Assembly (NCBI GenBank): GCA_050084985.1
Contig: JBITNC010000001.1
Coordinates: forward strand, 70,990,001-71,054,000
Direction: 5' to 3'
Source: Nageia nagi
Taxonomy: Eukaryota > Pinophyta
DNA: 64,000 nt
The notes under the pieces are model-generated. The model was given only the letters and a program-made list of their open reading frames with translations, was not told the origin of the DNA and did no database searches. Positions 12,860 to 23,695 of the stretch are shown here, piece by piece (positions within the stretch are counted from its first letter, which is position 1; every line of letters starts with the position of its first letter). Made by a program: the position numbers and the translations under genes.

Positions 12860-15627
12860 TTGCTACAAAAAAGGGTGAAAGTGTTAAACAATATAAGCAT
12901 GTTAAATTTGTGAATTAAATTAATCAACCATTCATGTTGAGTTTATTTAAATTAATCAACCATATATGTTAAATTTGATCAAATTAATCAACCATAAATG
13001 TTGAATTTTGTTAACCAAAGGTAATCAATGAGGCATGCTTAAATTGTTAATCAATTTCACATATGCAAAATATTTTCAATCTCATCAAATCATATATCCC
13101 ATACATCTAACATTTTATCATAAAAAGTAACATTGATGTTGAGGGTATATTTGAGGTTATTTTCTTATTTAAAATTAGGCCTTCACATGGATACCTACAT
13201 TTAATACTTGGTGATTAAATCCAAGTTATGATGGAGCTTAAGTCCTATCAATCCTTAACCAGTTCCCTTATAATCAATAATATACTCTCACAAGGAGATG
13301 TACTAACTATTTTTCAAGGGTGTGATGTATGATGGATCGATCAAATTTTATCTTAATTAGGTTTCAAGTTGTCCTCCTAGGTTATCAAGATAATCCTTGA
13401 ATATACATGTAGACAAGTGGTACCACTACACACATGCATATCCACCTATATAGATTTATGTCTAGAACAATAAAGGACTTAGGGGTAATTAAGAAGTACA
13501 AAATTTACACCATTTGGATTGATAGACTAAAGGATTCAATCTACCCTATCCTCCCCTCATGGCTCCTCAAACAATTCATGTTATAGAATGAAATGTGTGG
13601 ATGTGTTCATTTTAGGGCTTCACTTTCAATATTATGATTTATTTGAAAAAAATAAAAGCAAAGTGATTAACATAGAGTGCATGAAAAAAATTATTACATA
13701 ATCCAATTTGAAACTTAAGATGGTTTTATCATGATCCCAAGAGAACTTTTTTACAAAAAAAAATGCATGAGTTTATTATTTTTAAGTAATAATAATAAAA
13801 ATAAGGAGTTCCCCTTTTACTTAAAAAATTTGAACTTAGCAAAAAAAAATGCTCCCTTCCTTCAACATTCAAAAATGTACTTAGGTAAAAAAATATCCCT
13901 TCCATTACAATTTTACCTTAGAAAAGGGGAAAACATTTCTTTTAACACTTAGAAAAAAATTACCTCCCTCTAAGTATAATAATTCCCCCTTCCCCCTCAC
14001 CTCCCACCCCCCCTAATTTTGTTGTTTAAAAGGATAAGGTAATTAAAATTATCTCCCTTTAAAAAGGTTTCAAAAAATTAACTTCTCCCATAAAGAGTTT
14101 CCATAAAAAATGACTTAATTTCCCTTTTAAATTAACTCCTCCTTAAATAAATAACTTCAATTATTTAAAAAATAGAGTTTTCAAAAACTTATCTTATTTG
14201 TTTAAAAAAAACTTCACTCAAAAAGTAATTCCTTTTTGAGAAAATATTCTTCCCCTTTAAATTTTAGCTTTTTATTTTAAAAAATATTTTCTTTTAAAAC
14301 AACTACCCATAAAAAAATTATTATTTATTAATAAATAACTATTTTAAAAAAATTACTCTTCTTTTTAATAGAAATACATGTTTAATAATTCACCATAGGA
14401 ATAATGTAATGAGATTCAAACATGCTCTCACCCACCACTTGTAACAACTTAATGGTAGGAGGAAGGTCACACTCCACTTTATAAGCCTATTAATGGTTTT
14501 TTAAAGGAGAGCCATGCCTTGATGCGATAAATTTAAGATCTAGTTTAACGATACAAGTTTGCATGAGTGGTAAGGTAGGTTGGGTGGGGTATTGATCAAA
14601 TATTATGAGTGCAAAGAGGAGGGGCTATCATCTAGATAGGGTTGAGGGTTGGGAGGGGGGTTTATAGGCCAAGAGGGGGTCAATAGGGTGAGATAGCTAA
14701 GAGGAGGCTATGGTAGGGATGGAAGGCCAAGTAAGGCCATGGTGGAGTAAGGATGATAGAATGAAGGTTGAAGAGGTTGATGGAGGTGCAGGGATAGCTA
14801 GACAAAGGCCTTAGAGGTGGGTAAGGGTTGGAGGGATAGGAAGCCATCTATTTCTACCTATGTTAATATATGATTTTGATTACAGGGGGTTGCACCCTAA
14901 GGATGCAAGCAAAAAATAAATGCTAAGGAGTCCATAATGCCATAAATATTATACACACACATCCTCTTGAGATGGACCTTTTACAAAGTGCAACACTATT
15001 GAATAATGAAGGGTGGTGATGGCAGAGGAGGGTTGGGCCAACAAGCATCATGCCAAAGGCAATGAAGGAGCAAGCAACATGGCAATGGTGGGGGAATTAC
15101 AAGTGATATTCAATGAGTCCATATTGGGTTGGACACATGTAGGGCAAGGGTGGAATGCCCAATCATTGAAGCATTGTATTTTTTTAAAAAATGTCTTTCT
15201 ACCTTTTAAAAAAGTTATTTTTAATGTCATTTTATCCCCTTTTAAAATATATTGTATATATAAATATCTTTAATGTTTTATCCCTCCTCTTTTTATATAT
15301 ATATAAAAATAAGCCTCCTTCTTATATATATATTGCAAATTTTACCATCATAAATTTAATATATTATTGCTCACAAATAAAACAATTTTTTTCAAAAAAA
15401 TTGTAATCACTAACATAAATTTTTTTTAGCATGAAAAAAATGTATAGAAATAATATATTATTTTATTTTAATCAATTTTTTTTAAAAGGAATGTAACTAA
15501 CACATAAACAATGTTAGTAACATAAAAAAGATCAAAAGGGTAGGAGGTTATACCTTCACTTGATTTTACCTCTCAAGAATAAAAGATGAACCTCCAAAGA
15601 TGAAGAAGGATGAAGCCTCCAAGAATG
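12860..15627 (-). other. Long leader of element 2
   Basis: This 2.8-kb stretch between primer site and gag holds no convincing gene. At 13140-13650 it retains a block homologous to the leader just upstream of gag in the nested elements (including CCTCCTAGGTTATCA). At 13970-14020 there is a C-run, and 14560-14840 is rich in G on the + strand. Short frames such as 15013-15273 match nothing recognised. Confidence 0.6.
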
Positions 15628-15640
15628 GCTCTCATACCAA
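15628..15640 (-). other. Primer binding site of element 2
   Basis: The minus strand reads TTGGTATGAGAGC next to the right LTR, close to the initiator tRNA-Met type site. This fixes the element's orientation. Confidence 0.78.
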
Positions 15641-15641
15641 G

Positions 15642-16142
15642 TGAAAGGAATAAGCCTAAATGACTAAATTCCTAATTGACCAAGATCACATGAAAACTCT
15701 ATTTAATTACTTAAAAATTAAGAACACAAACTCAAAATAGCATTCACACAATATGATATCAATATAAAGTGGTTCCTCTAACCATAGGAGTACATCCAAT
15801 AATCTAAGATCTTATTCTCAAAGAGCTCTCTCTTATAATACTTCACTTTCTTACTTCTCTTAAAACCTAGAAAAGAGCATAATTTTGCCACAAACTTGAG
15901 TGAATCTCAAAGAGATAGCCCTATATTTATAGGCCAAAATCCTCCCTTAGATTACCCTTTTAACAATTATATAATCTCATGACATGTATCACCCTTTTAC
16001 CCAAAGGGTTTGCTCATGATATGGAGTGTAGGATAAGTTACATTATTATATTCACTAAATAATTAAGGTATCTAGGGATACTCTTAAGTATTAAGTGAAT
16101 TACATGAAGAGACCTTACAATAATTCATTATACATTCCAACA
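15642..16142 (-). repeat. 5' LTR of element 2
   Basis: The + strand runs from TGAAAGGAATAAGCC to CATTCCAACA. It keeps a TATA-like CCTATATTTATAGG that the other LTR has lost. Confidence 0.82.
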
Positions 16143-16147
16143 TTGAC

Positions 16148-17541
16148 TTCTCACATCAACATGCATATCAACTCTTTTAATGATTTCTTAAATCCACATA
16201 CTAAGTGCACACTATTAATATTTTTGTATACACCCAAATTTGATTTATCTAAATAAATACTAAATATAGGCTTATAAAATGATTTAATATTTAGAGGAAA
16301 ATTAAATAGCAATTTTATAAGGTAAGGTTGACTATATATGATTTTAAACTATGTTTTAGGTATAAATAGCAATCTCAAGGTTATTTCAAAATATTAACCT
16401 ACTTGATGAGAAAAGCTTCAAATTATGATACATATTGATACACAAGCCTTGCAATCTCTCTATGATCATTGATATAAAGAGATTTTCTTGAAGAATACAT
16501 TAATTATATCTTATGTTGAATAATAATTTATTTTGTGTTTAAATGAATAGTTTTTAGACAAACTAAAAGAAGAAAACCTTAGAGTTGAAGTCCCAAATTC
16601 ATTTGATTATTATTGTAATTTTCAAATCTACACAATTATAAAATAATATGATCATCATTAATCTTATAGAGGATTACATGATCATCATTAATCCTATTTC
16701 CAGGGTATTCTAGTCTCCAAAAAATTGCATTAGCTTTCAAATTCAATATCTAGGCCCTTCATAACCTTAGTTTATTTTACGTAACAAATACATATTTTGA
16801 GTTATTTATTTATTTAATTTTTAATTTTTATTTATTAATGTATGGTATGATCTTTATCATTGTCAAGATTGATTCTAACCCTCTAAAATATTTGAGATAA
16901 GCATTAAAAGCCCTCTAAAACCTTAATTTGCATGAATTATTTAAGAGAGGTTTTGAAGGTTTGCTAAGGGGTTAGATTTATCTAAATCATATGCATATGT
17001 ATTATTTTTAATATTTCATATTGATATATATTATATCTAGAACTATTATTTTTCTTTAGTTCAATTTATTGTAGATCTCCTATGTGCCCTACTTTTGAAA
17101 GTATATCATATTGATACATCTTTTTATATTGCTATGTCCATCAATCAATATTAGAAAATAATAGTATTTGTTAACTATTATATTATAAATTTATTTTATT
17201 TTATCTATATTTTTATTGAACTTTATTATTTATGTTAGATCTGTATCTCACTTAGGTTAAAAAATTCAAAAAATCTAAAAAATAAAACATAGAAAACATA
17301 TTGCAAAATTTACAAATGATCGAAAATGTTTTACATAAGAGTGGGTTAGTTAAAGAGCCTAACTTATTTTTTAGGTAAATAAAAATAATTTATATTAATA
17401 ATAAATACAATTATTTATTTACAAAATAATATAGAAATATTATTAGTGATATATAACTAAAGAGGTGCAATATAATAATTTACAGCAAGTTAGGGAATGA
17501 AAAATTCAACAACTAAGCATCATAATCCTAGATTTAGTATC
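16148..17541. other. AT-rich interval between elements, no gene seen
   Basis: No supported coding frame or repeat boundary. This is pre-insertion DNA that continues at 44733 beyond the nested elements. A short duplication containing ATGATCATCATTAATC occurs near 16650-16700. Confidence 0.6.
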
Positions 17542-17546
17542 AAATT

Positions 17547-18029
17547 TGTTAGAATTTGTAATGAAATATTGTGAATATCTAAACTCCTTGTAAATTCAAT
17601 TAATCACTTAAAGGATATGTAGATACCTTAAGGGATTAATTGAATTCTTTATTATGAAGACTTTGACTTTACCAAGTGGTTAGTTGGTAGGTTAATGTTA
17701 GGTGATACATTTATTGTAACCTTAACCTTCCCCTTGGGTTAAAGGGAGGTTAGGGAGGTGCTCTCAAGCTATAAATAGAGGGCCTCTCCTCTTGTAACAT
17801 AACTAAGTTTTTGGAGTAAGATTACTCTACTAGTTGTGTAGGAGAGGAAGAGAATAGTTGTAAGAGGGGCATACTTGAGAATTGAGATACTAGTTGTGGA
17901 TGTACTTCCAAGGAGGGAGGAACCACATTACACTTGTGTTATCTTGTGTGAATGGTGTTATCTTGTGTATGATTGAGTTTCCTAGTCTTGGTCCTTGAGG
18001 ATTTGTTTAGATCTAACCTAAATCTTTCA
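17547..18029 (+). repeat. 5' LTR of element 3
   Basis: Runs TGTTAGAATT to AATCTTTCA, with a TATA box at 17770-17778. Near-identical to 44245-44727. The last 30 bp differ in sequence from the LTRs of the nested dimer, so the two are separate subfamilies. Confidence 0.93.
17770..17778 (+). promoter_or_regulatory. TATA box of the 5' LTR of element 3
   Basis: TATAAATAG in the middle of the LTR, followed by GAGGGCCTCTCC. Its position fits a retrotransposon U3/R promoter. The same box is preserved in all five LTRs of this family in the window. Confidence 0.7.
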
Positions 18030-18031
18030 AT

Positions 18032-18044
18032 TGGTATCAGAGCT
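18032..18044 (+). other. Primer binding site of element 3
   Basis: TGGTATCAGAGCT, an exact match to the usual initiator tRNA-Met site, 2 bp after the LTR. Confidence 0.92.
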
Positions 18045-18045
18045 T

Positions 18046-18126
18046 AGTGTGGAAGCTCTTCTTCTTGGTGTGGAAGCTCTTCTTCTTGGTGTGGAAGCTC
18101 TTCTTTTGGTGTGGAAGCTACATCTT
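18046..18126 (+). repeat. 21-bp tandem repeat next to the primer site
   Basis: About four copies of a unit containing GTGTGGAAGCTCTTCTTCTT directly downstream of the primer site. The nested copies have only about one unit here. Because 21 is divisible by three, a frame across it repeats every seven residues. That frame starts with TTG and is not taken as a gene. Confidence 0.8.
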
Positions 18127-18645
18127 GGTTATCCTTCTTCATTCCTCATCTTACACTCCATTGGTGAGGTAAATTCCAAGAGAAGGTATAAATTTCCTCC
18201 TCATTTGGTTATTTTATGGAATATTACATGATGCTACTAACACATTACTTGCTATGTGTTAGTCCTTTTAAATTATGATTAACAAGTTGCAATTTTTTTT
18301 ACTAATCCTCTACATTACTTGCAATTTTTAAATTTCTATAATTCTTTTAAAAAGGTTAGTATACAAAAATTGTATTTTTTTCATATTATATTGAACTTAA
18401 ATGTATGTGTTGGTTCAATTTATCACAACATTTGCTTAAATACCAATATATGATGAAAATTGCAATATATACTAACATTCATTATGTTATTACTATTTGC
18501 TTAAAAATAGTAATATATTATTGTGAAATTTCTCATATATATACTACCATTAGTGAGTTATTGATATGTTCCTAAGCAAAGGCATGAACATTTACAAAAA
18601 TGAGAGGAGGATTAATTTTTTTTTCTACTACAAAATTTCAAAGGC

Positions 18646-18651
<6 letters not shown>

Positions 18652-18692
<41 letters not shown>
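18652..18692. repeat. (TA)n microsatellite
   Basis: About 20 TA dinucleotides inside the leader of element 3. Confidence 0.9.
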
Positions 18693-18705
<13 letters not shown>

Positions 18706-18997
18706 TTTTTTATTTTAAATTTGTTTAAAATATAATCAAAAAATATATATATATCATAGGATGGGTGAGCGGTAGATAATAGAGCTCGAGCAAGGATAGG
18801 CTTTCATGTAGAAGGGAATCACTAAGCTCAAGAACATTATCAAAGGGAATACTGAGCAAAAATTTAATTCTGAGAAGTACATGGAACTTTACAAATTGAA
18901 ATCATATATTAATTCCTCCTTTGCTCTTTGCAAAATTAAACCATTCTAAAATTATTATTTGGGGGGGTCGAATAAAATGAATACAAAGGGTTCCGCA

Positions 18998-19430
18998 TGA
19001 ATGTTTGGGCACATGACCTGTTTGACAAAATGCCTCATCAAGATGCTGTCTCCATGATGCAGACACCATTCTATGACCTCCAATGATCATCGGATCTACA
19101 CAACATAGGAAAGGCAATGCATAAAATGGATACGTAACAATGTGAAACGTTGAAAGGGACTGTGAATTGTTTGACCAAATGCATCCTGCAGACATTACAT
19201 GGACTCCAATGATCATAGGATATGTCTATGACTTGTTTCTCATGCAGGATATAGACAATGCATGTAGAATATGCCCAAAATGGATACGTTGAAAGGTCCA
19301 CAAATTGTCTCAAGCGATGCATGATGCAGACCACATCTCATGAACTGCAATGATCATAGGATAATTGCGAGTATGATGCTATGAGCAAACTGTTTGCAAT
19401 TTGCCAAGCATAGCCCATTGCATGAAAGGA
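18998..19430 (+). pseudogene. Captured PPR gene fragment in the leader of element 3
   Basis: Several degenerate pentatricopeptide repeats can be read in the sense direction of the element. 19015-19056 encodes DLFDKMPHQDAVSM. 19164-19226 encodes ELFDQMHPADITW followed by TPMIIGYV. More decayed copies follow near 19290-19330. The LFDKMP..D.VSW..MI.GY pattern is typical of plant PLS-type PPR proteins, which bind organellar RNA and edit or process it. The pieces are short, interrupted by stops and embedded between primer site and gag, so this is gene debris carried by the retroelement. The dimer leaders carry a related but different PPR fragment. Confidence 0.7.
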
Positions 19431-19504
19431 AAACACTGCATGATGTAGACACCATTTCATGGTAAGCAAAGATTGTAGGATATGCACCAAATAGTTACGA
19501 TGAA

Positions 19505-19690
19505 CCCCTTTTTAACATACCCCTCCTCCCTCACCACCCTGAAGTCACATATTAGGTGATCAACCACCGTTTAGCCACCCCACGTGACCTCCACCACCCT
19601 ACATGGCCTCCTCGCTAACTTTGGCCCCTACCACCTTTGCCCAGCCTCTCCCCCTCCATGTGGCTTCCCTTGGCCCTTCCAATTTTTTTG
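19505..19690 (+). other. C-rich tract in the leader of element 3
   Basis: A stretch rich in CCACC and CCCCTCC, in striking contrast to the AT-rich surroundings. The sense strand of the related elements is also C-rich at a comparable leader position (complements of 14560-14840, 29190-29275 and 38200-38285). Confidence 0.55.
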
Positions 19691-20219
19691 TCAACTCTAG
19701 TTGTTGGGTCTTTAATTTTTTACCTACTACAAAGGGATTTGATTTTTTTTAGTCTAGGTCAAAATTAAACATTTAAAGTTTTTTTTTCCCTAAGTCTTTT
19801 TTAAGTAAACAAAGGCCCTATTTACTTACCATGCCTATTTCAAAGCCCAATTATAGCATCCAAGTTTTTAGGGATCACACATTACTTAAACAAAACGGGG
19901 AGGAACCATACTTAAACACAATTTTTTAGCATCCAAGTTTTTAGCACTTTAAGTAAAAATGGGGGGAATTTTTATAATTTTTTACTTAAATCTTTATGGA
20001 TCTTGCATACTAAGTTTATAATGCATGCCTCTTAACCTTGTTAGGAATCAAGCATGCTTAGTACTTAAAATTTTAAGTTAAATAATGCATGATGCATGTT
20101 TATTACTTAATTTTAAGTCATGGAATAATACATGTTTAAGTTATGGATTAATGCTAAGTAGGACTTAGCCTTTGTAAAATTCATTATTTTTGAACTTGAG
20201 CAAAAATATGAAAAATGTA

Positions 20220-20870
20220 AAAGTCCTTTAGGGGTTAGTACAAAACCCATTGGACTTAAGGTTTCAAGTTCGTGTGGATGAAGTATTTTCACTATACTTT
20301 ATATTTTTGCACATTTGCTTTATACTTGCAAATACACAAAATATTGAAAGTAACCCCTAAAATGAACACATCCGCACATATTTTTCCACAACATGACTTG
20401 TTTGGGGAGCCACGAGGTGAGGATAGGGTAGACTGGAGCCTTTTTAGTCTGAAGACCCAAGTGGTGGTAAGTCCATCTTAATTGCCTCTAAGACCTCTGT
20501 TGGATTGGACATAACTCTATTAGGTGGATAGGCATGTGTGTAGTGATACCACATATCCACACGTCCATTCAGGGATTATCTTGATAACCTAGGAGGAAAA
20601 ATGAAAACCTTAAAAAGATAATTAAAATGGTCGGTCCAAGAAACGTCGGATCCTTGGAAAATAGTTAGTACTTCTCCTTGTGAGAGTATATTACTAACCA
20701 AGGTGAACTGGTTGAGGACTGGTAGTACCTGGGCTCCACCTTGCGGGCATCCAGGTGAAGGCCTAATTCTATACAAGAAAACAAACCCAACTTTATCCTT
20801 CGATGGATCGTGGTTATAATTTTGCACATGTGGGACATGTTTACTTATTAGATGTTTTATATGTATAAAA
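20220..20870 (+). other. Conserved leader block upstream of gag, element 3
   Basis: Homologous to 27640-28330 and 36640-37330 on the minus strand, and more distantly to 13140-13650. It includes the pairable pair CCTGGGCTCCACC and GGCATCCAGGTGAAGG, and ends about 50 bp before the gag start. It is non-coding. Its position fits a packaging or dimerisation signal or a translation aid, but this is inference. Confidence 0.6.
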
Positions 20871-20916
20871 TTGTAAAAATTTGCATTCTTATTGCATATT
20901 TACTTTTTTTGTAGCA

Positions 20917-22179
20917 ATGGTTGAAACCTTCGTTCCCAATCATATACTCGATGGTTCCAACTTTGCAATATGGGAACCTCGTATGAAAGCCAAGTTACAA
21001 GCAAGGAAGCTGTGGCAAATAGTTAATGAAGACTTGGTCACTCCTACTGATGAGAAGGCTCTTGAAGTATACAACTCAAAAAATGAGTTAGCAACTTCAA
21101 TGATTTATCATGCAGTTTCAGATGACATCCTTCTCATGATCACTTCTTCAACATCAACAAAGGAAGCTTGGGATAGGCTAAAGAAAATTTACCTTGGGTC
21201 CAAATTTTCAAGGAAGTTCACCATTTTACAAAAGTTGTTGTAATATTGTCAAGGTGAAGATGAAAGTGCCTCTATCTACTTGAACAAAATCATTGACCTC
21301 AGGACACAACTGGTTGGTTGTGGGTGCAACTGGATCAATGATGAGTTCATGGTCTTCATCATTATTCAAAGCCTTTCTACAAAGTTCAGTAACTTTGTCA
21401 CGATTATGGAAACAAGGCTCGATGATGAAGAAGATGTCATCTCTCTTGATAACCTTTCTAGATTCCTTCTGAAGCATGAGGAAACTTTGAATAAGAAAAT
21501 GTTGAACCTTTCTCCAAATGACAATAGCATTGCTCTAGGAGCAACCAAAACTCCTTTCAAGAAGAAGTTCAAATATTATAAATTCAAAGATAACAAGTCC
21601 TCATCTACCTTCAGGAAGTATGAGAAAAAGGGCAACAATAATGGCAACTTCAGGCAAAGGAATGACAAAGTTGGATCAAGCAATCCAACACCTCAGGAAA
21701 AGTTTGATGGAAATTGTAACTTTTGTGGCATCTTTGGGCACAAAGAGTATGATTATCACAAAAACAAATTTGCTCAAAAAGGCAAGGGAAATGCAAATGT
21801 GAGAAATTTCAATAATAGAAAGAAGAACAAGCATACTGCTACTGTTGCCTACTACTCAATGACTTAAACTATTTCAAATGATTGGATTGTTGATTCAGGA
21901 TGCACTAATCACATGTGTTATGAAAAGGATAAGTTTGAAAACTTTCATAAGTACAAAAAGTATGCAGTTGTGATAGGTGATAATACAGTCCTTGATGTTC
22001 AAGGAATAGAGAGTGTGAAGATTCATGGAAAGACTCTTGATAATGTCTTTTATGTGCCTAAACTAAGGATGAATCTCATCTCCATAATTTAGATTACAAG
22101 GAAAGGATACTCATTTGAGTTTACCTCACACTCCTGGTGTGTTAAGAAAGGACTTGCCACCTTCATGAAAGGATCAGTA
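20917..22179 (+). pseudogene. Copia gag-protease, 5' part of gag-pol, element 3
   Basis: Starts at an ATG giving MVETFVPNHILDG, a start shared with the nested copies. The frame runs 421 codons without a frameshift but has three stops: TAA at 21241, TAA at 21865 and TAG at 22090. Each sits where a related copy has CAA or CAG. A copia gag domain covers roughly residues 1-230. A zinc knuckle follows (CNFCGIFGHKEYD, with the last cysteine replaced by tyrosine). The protease site WIVDSGCTNHM comes just after the second stop. Together these would form the capsid and maturation enzyme. The frame is cut at 22179 by the nested insertion and resumes at 40671. Confidence 0.92.
22175..22179 (+). other. 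Left target duplication of the nested dimer
   Basis: CAGTA here is repeated at 40666-40670, immediately outside the first and last LTR of the dimer. This shows that the whole three-LTR structure occupies one integration site. Confidence 0.93.
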
Positions 22180-22651
22180 TGAGAGAATTAGCCCTACTCT
22201 AATCCTCAAGGTCCAAGACTAGGAAGCTCAATCACACAACATTCACACAAGATAACACAAGTGTAATGTGGTTCCTCCCTCCTTGGGAGTACATCCACAA
22301 CTAGTATCTCAATTCTCAAGTATGCCCCTCTTACAACAATTCTCTTCCTCTCTCCTACACAAACTAGTAGAGTAATGTTACTCCAAAACTTAGATATGTT
22401 ACAAGAGGAGAGGCCCTCTATTTATAGCTTGAGAGCACCTCCCTAACCTCCCTTTAACCCAAGGGTAAGGTTAGGGTTACAATAAATGTGTGACCTAACT
22501 TTAACCTACCAACTAACCCCATGGTTAGGTCAAAGTCCACACATAATAAAGAATTCAATTAATCCCTTAAGGTATCTACATATCCTTTAAGTGATTAATT
22601 GAACTTACAAGGAGTTTAGATATTCACAATATTTCATTACAAATTCTAACA
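22180..22651 (-). repeat. Left (3'-most) LTR of the dimer
   Basis: The + strand runs TGAGAGAATTAG to ATTCTAACA. It differs from the rightmost LTR at about 3 positions and from the middle LTR at about 6. Confidence 0.94.
22418..22426 (-). promoter_or_regulatory. TATA box, left LTR of the dimer
   Basis: TATAAATAG on the minus strand. From this LTR, transcription would run into the gag half of element 3 in antisense. Confidence 0.65.
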
Positions 22652-22660
22652 CTCCCCCTT
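22652..22660 (-). other. Polypurine tract, dimer copy 1
   Basis: AAGGGGGAG on the minus strand, directly next to the left LTR. Confidence 0.88.
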
Positions 22661-23136
22661 AATGCAATATTGGGATAGAGCGTAGAAGAGAGAAGAGAGA
22701 GAGTAAGAGAGAGTTCTCCTCCATAGAGATACAAGTGGAGATGAGAACATTTACATATTTGAGAATCTTTTTGAGAACTAGTATGAGACTCACTACATTA
22801 CCATTTGACAAAATGGTTTACAATACAATCATTAACCACAACTGGTTTCACTATACATAGTAGTTGATCAACTTTAAGCTGACATGTGAGTCTCCATGAG
22901 CTTGCTTTCACAAGGTGAGTAACCTGCATTTCTGAAGAAGATCCTGCATGCTACAAGCAACTCATGAACAAAATCAGTTATATGCATCATATATTCAAAT
23001 AAGAGAATCAAATAATGCCATCTTATAAATAACTAATTAATGGTGCACTATAAGTCATCACGGAGATGCCAAGCCATCACTCATAGTCACCTATTGTATA
23101 TAGACATGTGTTGATTATTAATAGAGCATAAAAATT

Positions 23137-23646
23137 GTACAATGAGTTTCTCATGCAGAGCAAACTCACCACAGAGGTATAGAATGTACAACAAGTTCAT
23201 CATGCAGAGTGAACTTACCATGGAGGTATATTAATTATATGCTCAAAAATTGTACAACGAGTTTCTCACGTAGAGCAAACTCACCACAGAGGTATAGAGC
23301 ATAAAAATTGTACAAAAAGTTTCTCATGTAGAGCAAACTCACCACAGAGGTATAGAATGTACAAGTTCATCACGTAGAGTGAACTTACCATGAAGGTATA
23401 TTAATTATATGCTCAAAAATTGTACAATGAGTTTCTCATGCAGAGCAAACTCACCACGGAGGTATAAAATGTACAACAAGTTTGTCACATAGAGCAAACT
23501 TACCACAGAGGTATAAATATGTACAACAAGTTTGTCATGCAAAGGAAACTTACCATGGAGGTATAAAATAATCAACACTCTATAACAACAATTGTACAAC
23601 AAGTTTTTCACGTAGAGCAAACTTACCACAGAGGTATAGAATGTAC
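23137..23646 (-). repeat. Nine-unit tail repeat array, dimer copy 1
   Basis: Nine copies of a 49-bp core containing, on the minus strand, GGTAAGTTTGCTCTACGTGA and ending in GTAC, with variable AT-rich linkers. The array lies in the non-coding tail between pol and the purine tract. Copy 2 has nine units in the same linker order, and element 3 has seven. The unit is noncoding or weakly open. There are no spacers of CRISPR type. Confidence 0.9.
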
Positions 23647-23695
23647 AATCAAAAAAGGGCCTCTTAGAGGTGAAGTTATCATCACTAACAAAAGT

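Larger units (their letters stand above)
7868..16142 (-). mobile_element. Decayed Ty1/copia element on the minus strand, element 2
   Basis: Related LTRs at 7868-8372 and 15642-16142 bracket an 8.3-kb element read from right to left. A primer site lies next to the right LTR, followed leftward by a 2.8-kb leader, gag, integrase, reverse transcriptase, RNase H and a repeat-bearing tail. Flanks TTGAA (7863-7867) and TTGAC (16143-16147) look like a target duplication with one change. Its proteins and leader are related to the nested elements at 17547-44727, but it is much more decayed. It belongs to the same broad family as an older subfamily. Confidence 0.88.

Noticed and set aside
15013-15273. 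Small protein frame in the leader of element 2
   Set aside because: No family resemblance, low-complexity ending, and no counterpart in related leaders.
18031-18231. Open frame with a sevenfold-residue repeat (VEALLLG)
   Set aside because: It starts with TTG inside the primer binding site and simply reflects the 21-bp tandem repeat. No homologue in the dimer.
23137-23646. Regularly spaced repeats that might suggest a CRISPR array
   Set aside because: The 49-bp units are almost contiguous, the linkers are related to each other rather than unique, and the array lies in a plant retroelement tail.
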